NCBI GenBank assembly: GCA_024138015.1
Contig: JAMXBB010000001.1
Span: 127,767,560-127,831,559 of the forward strand
DNA: 64,000 nt
Origin: Lumnitzera littorea
Taxonomy: Eukaryota > Streptophyta > Magnoliopsida > Myrtales > Combretaceae
Direction of reading: 5' to 3'
Part shown: piece after piece, positions 62,191-64,000 of the stretch
How the letters are laid out: every line of letters begins with the position of its first letter
Position numbering within the stretch: position 1 is the stretch's first letter
The notes under the pieces: model-generated
What the model was told of the DNA's origin: nothing
Seen by the model: only the letters and a program-made list of their open reading frames with translations
Databases searched by the model: none
Made by a program: the position numbers and the translations under genes

Positions 62191-64000
62191 TGAAGCGATA
62201 ACTTGATAGGAATCAACTCCATAGACCAATCACAAGAAGACAAGCTAGAGGATTATAAGAACTAACCTAATGTGTACTAGCTCAAGAACCCTTCCAAGAT
62301 AAGGATTCATTTATTAATCTCAGACTTCTACACTTCTACTGCCTTGAGTGCCAAACTATAATTGCAATAAACTTAGCTTCTAAGATGCTAAGCAACAGGC
62401 ATCTATCTAAGCCGAGCTGTTAAACCACCTAACCCAAGGAAGCTCTAAATAACTTTGAATGCTTGAGCTCTAACTCGATCCAAATTAGGTCGGCCCAGTT
62501 CTTTGACCTTCTCCCAACCTCTTCCGAGCTGAATCTTGCAAATGCCAAGCTATCCAAGAATTCACTTCAACAGGATTAGCCACATTGTAGACCACCGATC
62601 ACCACCTGAGATATGTCTTCAGGCATAACATTCCAAAAGAATTCTCTACTTTTCTCTACAATACATTATTTGCTATTTTTACCAATTTTAGTATATGTCA
62701 CGCCTTGAAGTCGCAGAATTGCAACAGTCCCACCATGTAAACCATTCTATGATAGTAATTGGCCTCACAGTGCCTATCATAGACATGATCTACACAAGAC
62801 GTCGACGCCTCCTCGCTCTGAAGTAAACAGTCCGCTTATCATTTATACTACAATTATGATAAATATTACAAATTTCTAATATACATGTATAATTATATGT
62901 AAGTCCACAGGGCTTCTCAGGAAGTTTTACATAAACACAATAGTTCATTAATGTACATAATAACTATCAGTCTTTCATCCTTAACTACAGGGATACTCTA
63001 GCTACACATCATTATTAAGTAATTTGATCCTCACACCCCCGACTTAAAAAAGGACTAACCTCTGGATAATTGTAAGGCGACATTCTACTTGAATTGCTCA
63101 GAGATCAGAATCTGCAAAAGGATCTATAAGGGTATGGGCAACTACAGCTTAATAAGTTAAATTGGAGACTCATGAATGCATACAAGCACAAACAAGATTA
63201 TCAATCAATTATTTTCATGCAATACAACAATCAAGTGTCATCGCACAACGTAGTCCGGTCCGTTATGAAATCAGAGAAATTTCGCCCGCTCTAATCCGAG
63301 TTGAGGAGTTCCATGTTATGCAATAGCTCACAACCAAACCTAGGCTTGTGCAATGGAGACTTCGCTCCTCCCGTGACTACTTTCGAACCATTGACTCCAC
63401 CCTCGCCACGACCTCCTCTCCTGTCACTTAGTTTGACTGAGGATGAAGAAGAGACCATTTTGCAATCCTGCGCTATCCCTTTCGAAGGAGTCAGTATTTG
63501 GTTGGAGAATCCTATGATCCCCTAACGATTTGCAATGCATGACATTTTTTTGGTTCTTAGAGTCAAATAAGATTAAATTTCATTTAGGGTGTTCAAACAA
63601 TTTCACACCAATTCAATCATAACACAAAATCACTCACATCACAATTTCAGCACGAATTCAGATACGTCAAACACATGCGTAAACTACTTACAATCACAAC
63701 CATATACAAGCCTAAGTCTCTGAGTACCGTAAAACTAGTACTCTATTACAATAAGCAATAACCCAACTTACTTGAAATTGCTCGATCGCTCGATCCCTTA
63801 GTCGCAAGCTGATTTGTCTTTAGGTGTCCTATAATACAAATAGGTCTTTTTAGTACTTATATTTTATGGATTCATATTTTAATTCATAATTTAACTCATT
63901 TTTCCATATATACCTATAACGTATTAATGATTCGTTGTACTCTATTTCGGGGTTCGAATTTGATTCTAGTTTTAATTCCTAAGTCTTAAATATGCTCGAA
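62191..64000. other. Repeat-like terminal region of the window
   Basis: No gene is supported. The stretch from 62189 (TGATAGGAATCAACTCC) and the stretch from 62697 (TGTCACGCCTTGAAGTCG) both begin like plant LTRs, but no second copies or internal domains are in the window. The 74-codon frame 63301-63525 has no recognisable domain. Confidence 0.4.

Noticed and set aside
1..64000. tRNA, rRNA or CRISPR-like arrays
   Set aside because: No tRNA-like cloverleaf, ribosomal sequence or regularly spaced repeat was seen by eye. A covariance search would be needed to exclude small RNAs.

Overview
The window is nuclear genomic DNA of a flowering plant, most likely a eudicot. It is AT-rich, genes are split by GT-AG introns of up to about 2.2 kb, and the recognisable proteins are plant versions: a phosphomevalonate kinase C-terminus, a DYW-type PPR relic, an LSD1-like demethylase and a plant prolyl oligopeptidase. 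Space between genes is filled with decayed transposable elements. I could not name the species.

Layout. 1-3623 (+): last three coding exons visible of phosphomevalonate kinase (PMK). 4026-4930 (-): relic of a DYW-class PPR gene. 5374-11972: a complete but dead Mutator-like element (MULE) with long terminal inverted repeats and a decayed 9-bp target duplication, carrying a transposase relic followed by a plant-mobile-domain (PMD) gene relic. 11982-16767: AT-rich intergenic DNA. 16768-27519 (+): PUS10-type pseudouridine synthase, 15 exons, with a small LTR element inside intron 14. 27520-36075: intergenic DNA with a Ty3/gypsy gag-protease relic and diverged LTR-like repeats. 36076-37487: a 1.4-kb near-perfect foldback. 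38511-40601 (+): intronless LSD1-like histone demethylase (LDL1 type). 41620-44920: an inverted duplication of MULE transposase sequence, its left arm split by a gag-only gypsy element with a perfect 5-bp target duplication. 47326-48262: a second foldback. 48767-49911: two MITE-like elements. 50620-56792 (-): complete 12-exon prolyl oligopeptidase (731 aa) with a third MITE in intron 2. 56920-64000: AT-rich intergenic DNA with a PIF/Harbinger transposase relic near 62 kb.

The intact genes belong to unrelated processes: isoprenoid precursor synthesis, tRNA pseudouridylation, histone H3K4 demethylation and peptide turnover. They look like ordinary chromosomal neighbours. From memory, PMK/PPR and PUS10/prolyl oligopeptidase are each close neighbours in Arabidopsis too, so the gene pairs may be old collinear blocks. 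The most unusual content is in the repeats: the MULE-plus-PMD element, the MULE inverted duplication with its built-in empty-site copy of the gypsy insertion, and the long foldbacks, all of which could give rise to double-stranded RNA.
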